Assembly: GCF_014126615.1 (NCBI RefSeq)
Contig: NZ_CP059896.1
Span: 3,296,501-3,360,500 of the forward strand
Source: Ciceribacter thiooxidans
Lineage (GTDB): Bacteria; Pseudomonadota; Alphaproteobacteria; Rhizobiales; Rhizobiaceae
Direction of reading: 5' to 3'
Length of the DNA: 64,000 bases
Position numbers and translations under genes: made by a program. How positions within the stretch are numbered: the stretch's first letter is position 1; the number at the start of each line of letters is the position of its first letter. The notes under the pieces are model-generated. The model did not search any database. It worked only from the letters and a program-made list of their open reading frames with translations, and was not told the origin of the DNA. Shown one piece after another: positions 7,809-17,274 of this stretch.

Positions 7809-9976
7809 GTGCAGGAGCCCGAACCGCCGAAAAAGAGACCGCGCAGGAAGAGCCATATCCTGCTGCGGATCGATTCCTGGATCGACTCGACCGTATGGAA
7901 CGCCGGGTTCGCCGCCGGAGAAGCCTGGGAGGAGATCACCATCTTCTTCCGCCGTTTCCGCGTGCATGGATGGAAGCGAGCCGTTTTCGAGGTGCTTGGC
8001 GAAGCCATGACCCTCGGCGTCGCGGGCAGCGTGCTGCTGCTGGCGCTCGCGATGCCGGCCTTCGAAGAAACCAAGAAGGACTGGCGCAACCGCGGCAATT
8101 TTGCCGTCACCTTTCTCGACCGTTACGGTAACCAGATCGGCCATCGCGGCATCATCCACGAAAACTCGGTGCCGATCGATGCCCTGCCTGACCACCTGAT
8201 CAAGGCGGTGCTGGCAACCGAGGACCGTCGCTTCTTCGACCACTTCGGCATCGATTTCCTGGGGCTTATCCGCGCCATGAACGAGAACGCGCGCGCCGGA
8301 ACGGTGGTCCAGGGCGGATCGACGCTCACGCAGCAGCTCGCCAAGAACCTCTTCCTGACCAACGAACGCTCGCTCGAACGCAAGATCAAGGAGGCATTTC
8401 TGGCACTGTGGCTGGAGGCCAATCTGACCAAGAAGGAAATCCTGTCGCTCTATCTGGATCGCGCCTACATGGGCGGCGGGACGTTCGGTGCCGCAGCGGC
8501 GGCGCAGTTCTACTTCGGCAAGAACATCACGGAGGTCAATCTCGCCGAATCCGCGATGCTCGCGGGGCTCTTCAAGGCGCCGGCGAAGTACGCGCCTCAC
8601 GTCAACCTTCCGGCGGCACGAGCGCGTGCCAACGAGGTTCTGTCCAACATGGTGCAGAGCGGCATCATGACCGAGGGGCAGGTGATCGGTGCGCGACGCA
8701 ATCCGGCAACCGTCGTCGATCGCGATGACGCCGAGGCGCCGGATTATTTCCTCGACTGGGCGTTCGACGAGGTGCAACGGCTCGCAGCGCGCTTTCCTCA
8801 GCATTCGCTGGTGGTGCGAACAACCATCGACATGGGTCTGCAGAAGGCGGCGGAGGCGGCTGTCGCCTCCAGCCTGCGCGAATACGGTGAAAGCTATAAC
8901 GCGAAGCAGGCTGCTCTTGTCCTGGTCGAGAACGGCGGCGCCGTTCGCGCGATGGTCGGTGGCCGCGACTACGGCGAAAGCCAGTTCAACCGGGCCACCA
9001 AGGCATTGAGGCAACCCGGCTCATCCTTCAAGGTCTACACCTATTCACTGGCGATGGAGTCGGGGCTAACCCCTGACTCACCGATCGTCGATGCGCCGAT
9101 CTCCTGGGGCAACTGGAACCCTCACAATTACGGCAACAGCTATGCAGGGCGGATCGATATCAAGACCGCTCTCGCCAAGTCGATCAACACCATCCCCGTC
9201 CGACTTGCCAAGGAAAAGCTGGGGCCGAAGGCAATCGACAACATCATGGCGGAAGCCAAGAAATTTGGCATAGAGACGCCGATCCGCAAGGACGTGACCA
9301 TCCCGATCGGCACCTCTGAAGTCACCGTGCTTGACCAGGCCACGGCATACGCCGTGTTTCCCGCCGGGGCTACCAGTCACGCCGTCACGGCATCGCGCAG
9401 ATCATGACCTACGACGGCGCCGTGCTCTACGATTTCTCGAAGGATGAACCGCCACCGCAGCGGGTGCTCTCCGAGACCGCCGCCGCCTACATGAACCAGA
9501 TGTTGACGCGTGTTCCCTACGTCGGGACCGGGCGCCGAGCGGCGGTCGACGGCGTATTGACCGGCGGCAAAACCGGCACGACGCAGGCCTATCGAGACGC
9601 ATGGTTCTGCGGCTTCACGGGGAACTACACGGCCGCCGTCTGGTTCGGCAACGATGACTACACCTCGACCAATAACATGACCGGTGGTTCGGTGCCGGCT
9701 ATGACCTTCAAGAAACTGATGGACTATGCCCACCAGGGTATCGAGCTTCGCGCCATCCCAGGCGTCGACAATCCTGCGCCGGCAGTCTCGTCCGCCAAGG
9801 TCGCAGCACCGGCGAAGGGCACCGAACCGTCGGGTCTCCCGCCGCTCATGCGGCCGCGATCCCTCTCCGCAGACTCGACCCGACTGATCCATGAGATCGG
9901 GCGCATGTTGAAAGAGGCCAAGCCCGCCACGGCTCCCCGGAAGGTCGCTTCCGCGACCGACCACGATCCCGGATAG
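7809..9976 (+). pseudogene. Class A penicillin-binding protein (GT51 + transpeptidase), frameshifted
   Basis: A bifunctional peptidoglycan synthase: membrane anchor at about residues 70-90, then glycosyltransferase motifs EDRRFFDHFG, QGGSTLTQQLAKNLFL and DRAYMGGGTFG, then transpeptidase motifs SSFK (active Ser), SIN and KTGTT. The frame breaks near 9366-9369: the first part ends at 9407 and the KTG part continues in another frame to 9976. Adding one G to the GGGG run restores a continuous protein (AGGYQSRRHG across the join), so this is more likely a base-call error than a dead gene. The start is GTG 7809, after GGGGAAAA; an upstream open stretch is not domain-like. Confidence 0.88.
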
Positions 9977-10053
9977 GCGCCGGAAAATAGCCGGGGGCGT
10001 CGGTTGCGTTTGAACTTCAAGGGTTTGGATGATACCGCTTGCAACCGGACAAC

Positions 10054-10659
10054 ATGGAATTGGTCGACAAGGTGTTCCGGGTTCCCTTTCTCATTGCCGT
10101 CGCGCTCGCCATCGCTTTCGGCGGCGGCATTCTCTCCGCAATGTGGGCGCTCCAGGTATCGGCCGGCTTTGGAGCGATCCGGCTCGGCGTGTGGCAAGCA
10201 TTTCCCGAGGCGCAGACTGCATCTGCCGATCCCTACGCGAGGTCGCACCGCGCCAAGGCCGGACGACTTCTCTACGGATCGGCCGAGGGACTGGTCTTTA
10301 CCGCGACGGAGGACGAACAGGGGCGACGGCTGAACACGAATTGTGCATACCGGCTGCATGGTCGCACCCCGACCGCGCGCACCTGGACGCTTTACGCCGC
10401 CGACGCGGCCGGCCGGCCGCTGTCGACGCCCGCATCGCTGCCGTCGTCCTTCAATGCCCGCACGGTGCTGCGCCACCAGGACGGCGGTTTCGATATCGTG
10501 ATCTCAACCGGTCCTCAGCCCGGCAACTGGCTGGCACTGCCTAAAGCGGGATCCTTTTCGCTCATACTGACGCTTCTCGACACGCCTGCGGCGGGAAGTT
10601 CCGGCCTGATCGGCCTCGCCATGCCGAACCTGGAACGGATCGGGTGCGGGCATGGTTAG
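10054..10659 (+). CDS. DUF1214 domain protein with membrane anchor
   Basis: A 201-residue protein with one N-terminal membrane helix (FLIAVALAIAFGGGILSA) and a DUF1214-like body with NTNCAYRLHG, ARTWTLYAAD and GNWLALP segments; the domain likely lies in the periplasm. Function unknown. Start is either ATG 10054 or TTG 10039. The stop overlaps the start of the following DUF1254 gene by 8 bases, so the two are co-translated. In many bacteria the DUF1254 and DUF1214 domains are joined in one protein, so this looks like a split version. Confidence 0.82.
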   Translation: MELVDKVFRVPFLIAVALAIAFGGGILSAMWALQVSAGFGAIRLGVWQAFPEAQTASADPYARSHRAKAGRLLYGSAEGLVFTATEDEQGRRLNTNCAYRLHGRTPTARTWTLYAADAAGRPLSTPASLPSSFNARTVLRHQDGGFDIVISTGPQPGNWLALPKAGSFSLILTLLDTPAAGSSGLIGLAMPNLERIGCGHG

Positions 10660-11202
10660 GAAGTTTGTTTTTGCAGCCGTGACGGGGCTCGTCGGAGCGG
10701 CCTTGCTGCACATCATCATTATCCTCGCGCTTCCGAGCTTTACCGGGCAAGACGCCTATACCCGCGTGCAGGCGGAAGGCCCGGAGAACGCCTTCTACAG
10801 CCTGCCCGACATGAGCCAGGGGAAGGGCTTGCCAATCTGGATCCCTACGTGAAGGTCGCAGTCTGCCATTTTGATGTCACGACACAGCCTGTCAGGCTTG
10901 TTGCCGGCAAGGGTCCAGGCTTCTGGTCACTGGCTGTCTATAACAGCCGTTCCGACGAAGTCTTCAGCATAAACGACCGCACCTCTGTTGACGGGAGCGT
11001 CGATGTGCTCGCTGCTTCGAGCGTGCAGCTCGGTCGCATCCGGAAGGCGCTGCCGGACTCGCTGTCGCGAACGATTACTGTCGAGCTGAAGGACCCGCTC
11101 GGCTATGCGGTCCTGCGAACCATGGCCCCACAAACGAGCTTCGAGGAAAATGCGAGAGAGTTTCTCGCGGACGCAGTGTGTACGCCGTTCTCCGACTACT
11201 AG
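10652..11202 (+). pseudogene. DUF1254 domain protein, frameshifted
   Basis: A membrane-anchored DUF1254 protein: N-terminal helix (FAAVTGLVGAALLHIIIIL), then DAYTRVQAEG, and after the frame break VKVAVCHFDV, FWSLAVYN and DVLAASS. The first frame stops at 10852; the rest is open from 10849 to 11202. Adding one G to the GGG at 10825-10827 restores GKGLANLDPYVKVAV and one protein of about 183 residues, so a missing base in the sequence is the simplest reading. Overlaps the DUF1214 gene and probably works with it. Function unknown. Confidence 0.8.
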
Positions 11203-11236
11203 GAACGACGATTCTGCCACTGCGGTTCCGGGCTCG

Positions 11237-11431
11237 TCAGTGCGGCAAGGGATCCTTGCCCTTCGGTTGAGGCATGCACTGCGCATCGTATACATCGCCG
11301 GTGCGAACGAGGTGTCCGTCCCGGTACTCATATCGAACCCCGGTGAAAAGCAGGATCACCGCTTCGTGGTGTTCCGGTCGCCGTTTCGGCTGGCGCGCCA
11401 GCCTTTCTTCAAATTTCACGATCTCCGCCAT
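11237..11431 (-). CDS. Small conserved hypothetical protein
   Basis: Not recognised beyond a rhizobial-looking small protein. The 64 residues begin MAEIVKFEERLARQPKRRPE and include LLFTGVRYEYR, with many charged residues and no membrane helix or signal peptide, so it is probably cytoplasmic. The ATG at 11431 is chosen because GGAGA lies about 6 bases upstream; upstream open codons lack domain character. Converges with the DUF1254 gene. Confidence 0.65.
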   Translation of the reverse strand: MAEIVKFEERLARQPKRRPEHHEAVILLFTGVRYEYRDGHLVRTGDVYDAQCMPQPKGKDPLPH

Positions 11432-11749
11432 GCTCGTCTCCATTTCTAGGCCGAGAAGGATGAAGAAATCGATTTCACCCCGCCCTCCGTCTTGAAGGGC
11501 CGGCGCAGTCCGGCAAAGTTCCTCTTGGATCACGGCCGGATCATCTGCGCCTTTCTCCAGCGCGAACCGACGATGGGACGATACTCACTGCCCAACAGAC
11601 GGGGCACGCCTTACAACGTGTGCCTGCTCGCGAATCGGCATGCAGCTCCACGACTACAGCCCAATTCACGCACAGCTTAGTTAACAGCTTGCTAACAAAT
11701 TTGTTCTACCTTGACCCATATCTGTTTTGCGTAAGGTTAAGGTCTTGTC
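11432..11749. other. Intergenic region upstream of the DUF2336 gene
   Basis: No gene recognised in these 318 bases. The end near the DUF2336 gene is AT-rich and holds TTAA-(7 bases)-CTAA at 11681-11695, one mismatch from the CtrA box TTAA-N7-TTAA, and a TTGACC hexamer at 11711 that may serve as a -35 element. Both assignments are weak. Confidence 0.35.
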
Positions 11750-12828
11750 GTGGTCGATCGCTTTCGGGAACTGGAGAAGCCCCAGGGGTTGCGGAAGAAG
11801 GACGTCGTTCTGATGGCGACCGTCACCAGCTTCGAGAACGTTCGACATCCGCGAAAGAGCGAATTGAGGCAATTTGCCGAGCTCTTTGCGCCGCTTTTCC
11901 AAGCCTCCTCTGAGGAGGCCCGGCGTCAGGCGGTTGCAGCTCTTTCGCAAAACCCGAATGTCCCGCCGGCCGTCGCTCTCTTCATCGCGTCGCAGCCGAT
12001 CGCGATCGCAGCCCCATTTCTCGCGTCGTCGCCATGCCTTTCCGATGATCTCCTGATCATGATCGCCCGAACGCAAGGCGCGGCTCACGCCCGCGCCATC
12101 GTGCGCCGGCAATCGCTTTCCCCTACCGTCATTGATGCGCTTGTCGGCCTTCGCCACAGCCTGGGACCTTCGCGGCACACCGACGAACGCTCGGGGACAT
12201 CTCCCCTGCCCCTGAAAAAGCTCAGCAAGACCACAGCGAAGAGCTACGCCAACGCATCAAGCGGCTTGCCAATCACCTTCATGCACCCGCCTCCGACCGG
12301 CTCGGCATGCGCACGATAACGCCGATGCAAGAGGCACTGCTGGTACGTTTCGCCCGCACCGGCGAGGCGGATCACTTTTGTTCGGCGCTTGCCGAGGTGC
12401 TTTCCGCAAGCCGCTGGCTCGCCGAACGCATCATGCTCGATATATCCGGCCGCCAGCTCGCCGTGACCCTGACAGGCGTAGCCATGCCACCAGAGGAAAC
12501 CGTCTTCGTGCTCAAGCGGCTCTATCCGCACCTGTCCGAGACGGTCGCGGAACTTACGCGCGCCGACGCGTTGCTCAAGGATCTGGATCCGATCGATTGC
12601 GCAGACCGCATTGAAACCTGGCGCCGCGCCGACAACTATACCTACCGCCAGCATACCACTGCCACGACAGCATCTTTGAGCGTCTCAGGCGCTGACGACC
12701 TGATGGCAGGCCTCTCCACTACACGGACTGACGAGTTGTCAGCCGGCGGTGCCTCGCCAGATCGCCGTCGCGCCGCGATCGTTGGCGACGACCACGCCCG
12801 CCAGGTGCTTAGGGCACGGCAACGCTAG
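11750..12828 (+). pseudogene. DUF2336 domain protein, frameshifted
   Basis: A cytoplasmic helical-repeat-like protein of the DUF2336 family, common in alphaproteobacteria, function unknown. Seen: SELRQFAELFAPLFQ and ARRQAVAALSQNPNVPP near the N-terminus, SLSPTVIDALVGL in the middle, and MQEALLVRFARTGEADHF with a helix-rich second half. The frame breaks at the GGGG run 12193-12196; one more G joins DERSG to DISPAPEKAQQDHSEELRQ and gives a protein of about 359 residues, so a base-call error is likely. GTG 11750 (AAGG upstream) or ATG 11813 could start translation. Confidence 0.8.
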
Positions 12829-12901
12829 GCGGCACCTTGGCGGATATCCCGTCGCGGAAGGCAGGTTGCGTCTGCGGTGCCGAAGGCAGGTCACTCGCGA
12901 T

Positions 12902-13600
12902 TCAGATCTGGCGCACCCAGGCGCGAGCGATCTCTAGGCCGAAAGCCTCCGCCTCAGGTCCGTGCCTTGCGGCATGTTCCGGATGACGGGCGAGCCATCC
13001 CGGCTCCTTGCGCTCGACATGCGCTGGAAATAGACGAATCCATTCCTCGACCACCGGTCGGTCCGCCTCGAAATGAAACTGCATGCCATAGGCGGCCCGG
13101 CCGACACGAAAACCCTGGTTGCTGGCGATGTCGTTCTCGGCAAGACGGATGGCATCCGGTGGAAGCGTGAACGTGTCGTCGTGCCACTGGAACGAAATGA
13201 ATTGTCGGCCCAAATGACCCAATACCGGGTCGCTCTTCGCACCGTCGGTCAGCGCTATGTCCCTCCACCCGAATTCGGGTGCGGCACCGATCAGGTTTTC
13301 GCCGCCATAGGCGCGCGCCAGCAGCTGGCTGCCGAGGCAGATACCGAGGACCGCCTTGCCGGCGTCGCCGAAGCCCTTCATCGCGCCGGCAAGTGCCGGC
13401 AGATAGCGATGGGTGTGATCGTCGCGGGCATTCTGTTCGCCGCCGAAGACCACCAGAGCGTCGTGATCATGGATGTCGGTCGGCAAAGGCTCGCCGGCGA
13501 AGGCGCGGATAACGTCGATCTCGGCTCCCGTTTCACGGAGCGCGACGCCGACCAGCCCGTGCTGCGTGAACGGCATATTCTCGATGATAGCCACGCGCAT
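12902..13600 (-). CDS. Class I glutamine amidotransferase-like protein
   Basis: A 232-residue GATase1-fold protein of the GMP-synthase-like stand-alone group. Seen: nucleophile elbow GICLGSQLLA (Cys near residue 93), the oxyanion region VVFGGEQN, the FISFQWHDDTF segment, and the His-Glu pair in QFHFEAD. The catalytic triad looks intact. Relatives hydrolyse gamma-glutamyl amides; the true substrate is unknown. The ATG at 13600 begins MRVAIIENMPFTQHG, as expected for the fold. Single gene, convergent with the DUF2336 gene. Confidence 0.88.
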   Translation of the reverse strand: MRVAIIENMPFTQHGLVGVALRETGAEIDVIRAFAGEPLPTDIHDHDALVVFGGEQNARDDHTHRYLPALAGAMKGFGDAGKAVLGICLGSQLLARAYGGENLIGAAPEFGWRDIALTDGAKSDPVLGHLGRQFISFQWHDDTFTLPPDAIRLAENDIASNQGFRVGRAAYGMQFHFEADRPVVEEWIRLFPAHVERKEPGWLARHPEHAARHGPEAEAFGLEIARAWVRQI

Positions 13601-13744
13601 ATTTGCAGTCCGCCTCGATTGCCCTGAACCGGCACAGATGACCATGAGGGCGAGGTTGATTCAAGAGGTCTCGAGCGCCAGTCGCTGAGCGCCGGTAGAC
13701 CACCTACGCCGGGACCGATATCATCGGCGCAAACGGAGAGGTCC

Positions 13745-14050
13745 ATGTCAACAAAGCCCCGCGTCACAATCCTTTACTGCACCCAGTGCAACTGGCTGCT
13801 GCGTGCGGCCTGGATGGCGCAGGAGCTCCTCCAGACATTCCCCGATGGCCTGCGCGAAGTCGCTCTCATCCCCGGCACCGGCGGCGATTTCGAGATCCGG
13901 GTCGATGACGTCCTCGTCTGGGAGCGCAAGCGCGATGATGGCTTTCCCGGGCCGAAGGAACTCAAGCAGCGGATACGCGATGTCATCGAACCGGAGCGTG
14001 ACCTCGGCCACGTCGACCGGCTGAAGCAGCCCCGGGATGATGCTGGCTAG
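13745..14050 (+). CDS. SelT/SelW/SelH (Rdx) family thioredoxin-like protein
   Basis: A 101-residue thioredoxin-fold protein. Seen: the CxxC redox motif in YCTQCNW at about residues 11-17, where selenoproteins of this family have CxxU, and the family strand GDFEIRVDDVLVWERK with GFPGPKELKQRIRD. The cysteine replaces selenocysteine, so this is the ordinary bacterial form. Physiological partner unknown. Start ATG 13745 lies just after GAGAGGTCC. Confidence 0.92.
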   Translation: MSTKPRVTILYCTQCNWLLRAAWMAQELLQTFPDGLREVALIPGTGGDFEIRVDDVLVWERKRDDGFPGPKELKQRIRDVIEPERDLGHVDRLKQPRDDAG

Positions 14051-14095
14051 AGGAGGCGGAGCGCAGCCCCACCTTCCCTGGACATTCGGCCGGCG

Positions 14096-14539
14096 TCACC
14101 GGTAGGGCGAGCGGCAGACGTGGAAGTAGCCGTCGTAGCCGACATAGCGGTTCGTCCGCGGATTGTAAGAGCGATAGCGCTCGAGGCACCACCGCACGTG
14201 ATTATCCCAGGAGCGCGGCGGCCGGTAGATCGGTGGTGGCGGTGGCGGGCGGCGATACCGCCAATAGGGCGGCGGCGGCGGAACGGGACGGTAATAGGGT
14301 GGATCCGGCCGATAGACCGGTGGCGGAGGCGGTGGTGGCAGCCAACGCGGTGGGGGAGGTGGTCGGCGCCAGGTGTCGTAGCAGCCGTAGCGATCACAGA
14401 CGACGGCCGCTTGTACGACATTGGTGGATGCCGCTTCGCGCTCCCCGGGTAATGCAGGCATAGTGGCGCTGGCCGGCATCGGTAGTGCACTTGCCACAAC
14501 CAGCAGACCGCCAAGCAGGAAATTCCGGATCTTATGCAT
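14096..14539 (-). CDS. BA14K-family secreted protein with polyproline region
   Basis: Signal peptide at residues 1-25 (LLGGLLVVASALPMPASA), then a long Pro/Tyr/Arg-rich stretch (about residues 58-108), and a C-terminal BA14K-like motif HVRWCLERYRSYNPRT...YFHVCRSPYR with two cysteines. BA14K proteins are small envelope or lectin-like immunogens first described in Brucella and common in rhizobia. The Pro-rich part comes from GGT/GGC-rich repeat-like DNA, likely variable between strains. Exported; partner unknown. Confidence 0.85.
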   Translation of the reverse strand: MHKIRNFLLGGLLVVASALPMPASATMPALPGEREAASTNVVQAAVVCDRYGCYDTWRRPPPPPRWLPPPPPPPVYRPDPPYYRPVPPPPPYWRYRRPPPPPPIYRPPRSWDNHVRWCLERYRSYNPRTNRYVGYDGYFHVCRSPYR

Positions 14540-14831
14540 CGAGTATCTCCCCGTCGTCCGCCTGTCCGCGATGCCATCCCGTCTCGAGGATCACAAGACA
14601 GGTCGACCCGAACGATCTGTTCTCCACCCCTCCGAATCTTGGGTGCGATCATGGCTTTTCGAAGACGACTCAGTGTCCTGCTCCGCGCCTCTCCGCGGTT
14701 GCAGGTCGCCTGTTGTTCCGCCGATGCCACGGGCCGTCGCAAGGCGCCGCACAGCTTTCTCGACTGCCGACACGAAAACTTCAAAATGCCTGTTGACAGC
14801 AGGAGGCAGCCCCCTTACATGCGTGACCGTC

Positions 14832-14918
14832 GCCCAGATGGCGGAATTGGTAGACGCGCCAGCTTCAGGTGCTGGTACTCGAAAGGGTGTGGAGGTTCGA
14901 GTCCTCTTCTGGGCACCA
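14832..14918 (+). tRNA. tRNA-Leu (CAG)
   Basis: An 87-base cloverleaf: 7-bp acceptor stem GCCCAGA/TCTGGGC, D-arm with GGTAGACGC, anticodon stem CCAGC/GCTGG around loop TTCAGGT (anticodon CAG), a long class II variable arm, T-loop GGTTCGAGTCC, discriminator A and encoded CCA. The long variable arm fits leucine. Confidence 0.96.
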
Positions 14919-14956
14919 AATTCCCGTTTCAAGCCGTAGTTACGGCGTTGAAAATA

Positions 14957-14989
14957 CGAGAAAAGCCCGGCTCAGCCGGGCTTTTCTCG
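14957..14989 (+). terminator. Rho-independent terminator after tRNA-Leu
   Basis: A strong hairpin with arms CGAGAAAAGCCCGGCT and AGCCGGGCTTTTCTCG begins about 40 bases after the tRNA and has a built-in T-run. Confidence 0.9.
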
Positions 14990-15059
14990 TTTCCGGCACC
15001 AACGCGATCGCTGAGCGCCGATACAAGGCAATCCTTGTTGGCGAACTGCGGAGATCGTC

Positions 15060-15449
15060 TCAGTCCTTCCGAACGGACACCGAACGTGAGGCAAGCGGAG
15101 GCCGGACCAAAGTCGCAAAATGCGACAGCGCATAGCCTGCGGCCACGCCGATCAGAACACCCAGGGATTTTACCAGCGCGTCTTCGACGTGCGCGTGGCG
15201 TGTCGGCGAGATCAGCTGGGCAACCTCGAAGAGAGCAGCGCCGGTAACAAGCAGCAGCGCTATCCGCTTCCACCGGTCAGGATAGGCAAGCACGAAGAGC
15301 ATCGAAACCACTGCAAAGGCGGCACCGCGATCAAGATTGACTGTCGTGACCGTGTGGGGCCTGAGACCTATCGGGCTTATGGTGACGACGAAGATTGTGA
15401 AAAGGAGGGTCCAGGCGAGGATCCTCGAAACCGACGAGAACTTGAACAT
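15060..15449 (-). CDS. VanZ-like membrane protein
   Basis: A 129-residue inner-membrane protein with four predicted helices (about residues 10-25, 44-55, 63-76, 92-110). Seen: the VanZ-like signatures DRGAAFAVVSMLF, ALFEVAQLISPTRHAHVEDALVKSLG and GVAAGYALS. VanZ relatives are small membrane proteins of unclear function, in rhizobia usually not tied to glycopeptide resistance. The stop is close to the tRNA-Leu terminator; no operon partner. Confidence 0.8.
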   Translation of the reverse strand: MFKFSSVSRILAWTLLFTIFVVTISPIGLRPHTVTTVNLDRGAAFAVVSMLFVLAYPDRWKRIALLLVTGAALFEVAQLISPTRHAHVEDALVKSLGVLIGVAAGYALSHFATLVRPPLASRSVSVRKD

Positions 15450-15543
15450 CCCGATAGCCTAGACTGTTGTCTCGCCGCAGGAAAGGCCCGCGGAGAAAGG
15501 CACCCCTGCTTTCCCCGCAACGCTCACAGGCCGAATGCATGCG

Positions 15544-15876
15544 CTATTTCTCGATATTCCTTGGGTTGACGCCGGGATACCAGGAGCCGGTCAGCGGAGG
15601 ATTGCGGCTCTCGAAGGTGACGCCATCTCGGGTGCAGCGGTAGACGAGAACAGGCAGGCTGTCCGAAAAGCCGATATCGTCCCGGTTGCGAAAGCTCCGA
15701 GTTGCCGTCGTGCATTTGTATTCCGGCGCCTTCTGCCGCACGTCCGGGGCCATCACGCCGGGCAGATCCTTGAAATAGCCGGAGGGGTCGATCAACCGCC
15801 TCTCGTCTGCAAGACACGACGGTGCGGCGACGACGACCCCGAAGGCGAGGCTCAGCACTGCCGAAACAATCTTCAT
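15544..15876 (-). CDS. Secreted hypothetical protein
   Basis: Not recognised. The 110-residue protein has a signal peptide MKIVSAVLSLAFGVVVAAPSCLA with likely cleavage after CLA, then a small mature domain with YKCTTATRSFRNRDDIGF and VLVYRCTRDGVTFESR. Its two mature cysteines, about 42 residues apart, could form a disulphide. Start ATG 15876 is chosen at the signal peptide with AAGGGC upstream; an ATG 13 codons earlier would spoil it. Periplasmic or secreted. Confidence 0.7.
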   Translation of the reverse strand: MKIVSAVLSLAFGVVVAAPSCLADERRLIDPSGYFKDLPGVMAPDVRQKAPEYKCTTATRSFRNRDDIGFSDSLPVLVYRCTRDGVTFESRNPPLTGSWYPGVNPRNIEK

Positions 15877-15979
15877 GGACTTGCCCTTCTGGTTTCCGCC
15901 GGCGGTTGACCGCAAAGCTTAGGCCATGCGTCATATAGGTGCAGCAGCCGGCGAGCGTAAGATCAGGCCCGTTGAACGG

Positions 15980-16834
15980 CTATGCGACGGGTCTGCGATA
16001 GCCGGTCGGAACATCGTAAAGCCAGCCGATACGCCTCACCGCGGCGTCAAAGTCCTCACGCGCCACGGTCATCGTGTGACCGTTCGCATGGAGCAATGTC
16101 TTCTCGTCTTCCATGATTGCAACATGACCTTTCCAGAAGACGAGATCGCCGCGCTTCAGATCGCCGCGTCCGATCTCTGCGCCAAGTCCGGCCGCCTGCA
16201 TATCGGTGTCGCGGAGCGCCGAACGGCCGGTCATCATCATCGAGAGCTGGACGAGACCGGAGCAATCGATACCGAAACCGGAGCGGCCACCCCACAGATA
16301 AGGCGTTTCGAGAAAGCGCGCCGCAACCGCCACGTAGTCGTCACTCGGATAGGTGCCGACCGCCAGACAATGCCCCGCAACGATCGCCCGCCCGTCGGAG
16401 AGCAGGAAATAGCGAGTGCCGCGCGTCTCCGTTTCGCCAACGACGGTGATCCGGCTTCCCATCGAGATCGTCGCGGAGGCGGGGAAGCGCAGATCCGCAC
16501 CGGGATACAAGAAGGTACGAGGGACGATCACCTGATGGGTCGGCGAATTACCGGGCGGCGCAAGCGCCGAGTCGGGCAGATAACCGACATAGCCGTCGCT
16601 CGCCGCCTTTACCCATGCCCAGCCGTCCGTACGATCGAAGACGGTCACCTCTTCGCCCAGGAGAACCTCCGTGTCTATGCCGCAGGCAAGGTCAGGTTTC
16701 GGACGAAGGGCTGCAACCGGCGAGGCGATCCGCGCCGGTTCCCCAACAACGAAGCGGCGAGCGGTCACCTGTCCCTCCAGCGACTTGTCGGCAAGGTCGT
16801 CACGATAGGCATTCAATCGTCTATCCAGTGCCAT
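15980..16834 (-). CDS. NlpC/P60-family C40 peptidase with SH3 domains
   Basis: A 284-residue cell-wall hydrolase. Seen: bacterial SH3-like segments at about residues 55-150 (VTVFDRTDGWAWVKAASDGYVGYLP), then the NlpC/P60 catalytic domain with the cysteine in FGIDCSGLVQLSM, HVAIMEDEKTLLHANGH supplying the His, and RGDLVFWKGH. It is expected to cleave peptide bonds of peptidoglycan fragments (gamma-D-Glu-diaminopimelate type). No clear signal peptide, so it may act on recycled muropeptides in the cytoplasm. Follows pepA and a MarR-like gene on the same strand, which fits peptide turnover. Confidence 0.9.
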   Translation of the reverse strand: MALDRRLNAYRDDLADKSLEGQVTARRFVVGEPARIASPVAALRPKPDLACGIDTEVLLGEEVTVFDRTDGWAWVKAASDGYVGYLPDSALAPPGNSPTHQVIVPRTFLYPGADLRFPASATISMGSRITVVGETETRGTRYFLLSDGRAIVAGHCLAVGTYPSDDYVAVAARFLETPYLWGGRSGFGIDCSGLVQLSMMMTGRSALRDTDMQAAGLGAEIGRGDLKRGDLVFWKGHVAIMEDEKTLLHANGHTMTVAREDFDAAVRRIGWLYDVPTGYRRPVA

Positions 16835-16843
16835 AAGACCCTC

Positions 16844-17194
16844 TCAGATCTCCAAAGCTCGGCCCTTTTCGATGACGAGGTCACCGAAACGTTCGAGGTA
16901 GAGCGCGCCGTCAACAGTGCGCTTGATAATCACGTTGCGGCGGTCGCGGTCGTCTCTGACGCGCTCGACGAGGCCCATTTCCCCCATCGTATCCAGTGCA
17001 CGGGTAATCACCGGCTTTGTGACCCCAAGCGTCGCCGCGAGTCCGCGTACGGTGTGCGGCGGCGGCACGAGATAGATCTGCAAGAGGATCGCCATCTGCC
17101 GAAGCGTCAAATCGCGATTGTCCTGCAGAACCTGTTGCACCGTCACGCTGTGCCAGAGGCACAATGCCTCGGTCGCAGTCAGTTCCACACTCAT
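16844..17194 (-). CDS. MarR-like winged-helix regulator
   Basis: A 116-residue winged-helix protein: TLRQMAILLQIYLVPPPHTVRGLAATLGVTKPVITRALDTMGEMGLVERVRDDRDRRN is a MarR-type helix-turn-helix and wing at about residues 29-88. It is shorter than usual MarR proteins, with a small C-terminal dimer region. It lies 9 bases before the NlpC/P60 gene and downstream of pepA on the same strand, so the three are probably co-transcribed. Ligand and targets unknown. Confidence 0.85.
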   Translation of the reverse strand: MSVELTATEALCLWHSVTVQQVLQDNRDLTLRQMAILLQIYLVPPPHTVRGLAATLGVTKPVITRALDTMGEMGLVERVRDDRDRRNVIIKRTVDGALYLERFGDLVIEKGRALEI

Positions 17195-17274
17195 CCGACG
17201 TCATCCGGGTTCACGAGAAATCTCTTGTCCGGCAATCGCCCGCCGTTTGCAAGACTTGCGGCGGGTAAGCGCCG

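Noticed and set aside
9404..9976. Separate small transpeptidase gene
   Set aside because: It has no start region or anchor of its own and continues the preceding penicillin-binding protein once one base is added.
14160..14370. GGT/GGC-rich repeat-like DNA considered as a CRISPR or satellite repeat
   Set aside because: No constant repeat with unique spacers; it is the codon pattern of a polyproline stretch in the BA14K-family protein.
14832..14918. tRNA-Leu as an integration site of a mobile element
   Set aside because: A clean terminator follows and no integrase or duplicated tRNA end is seen nearby.
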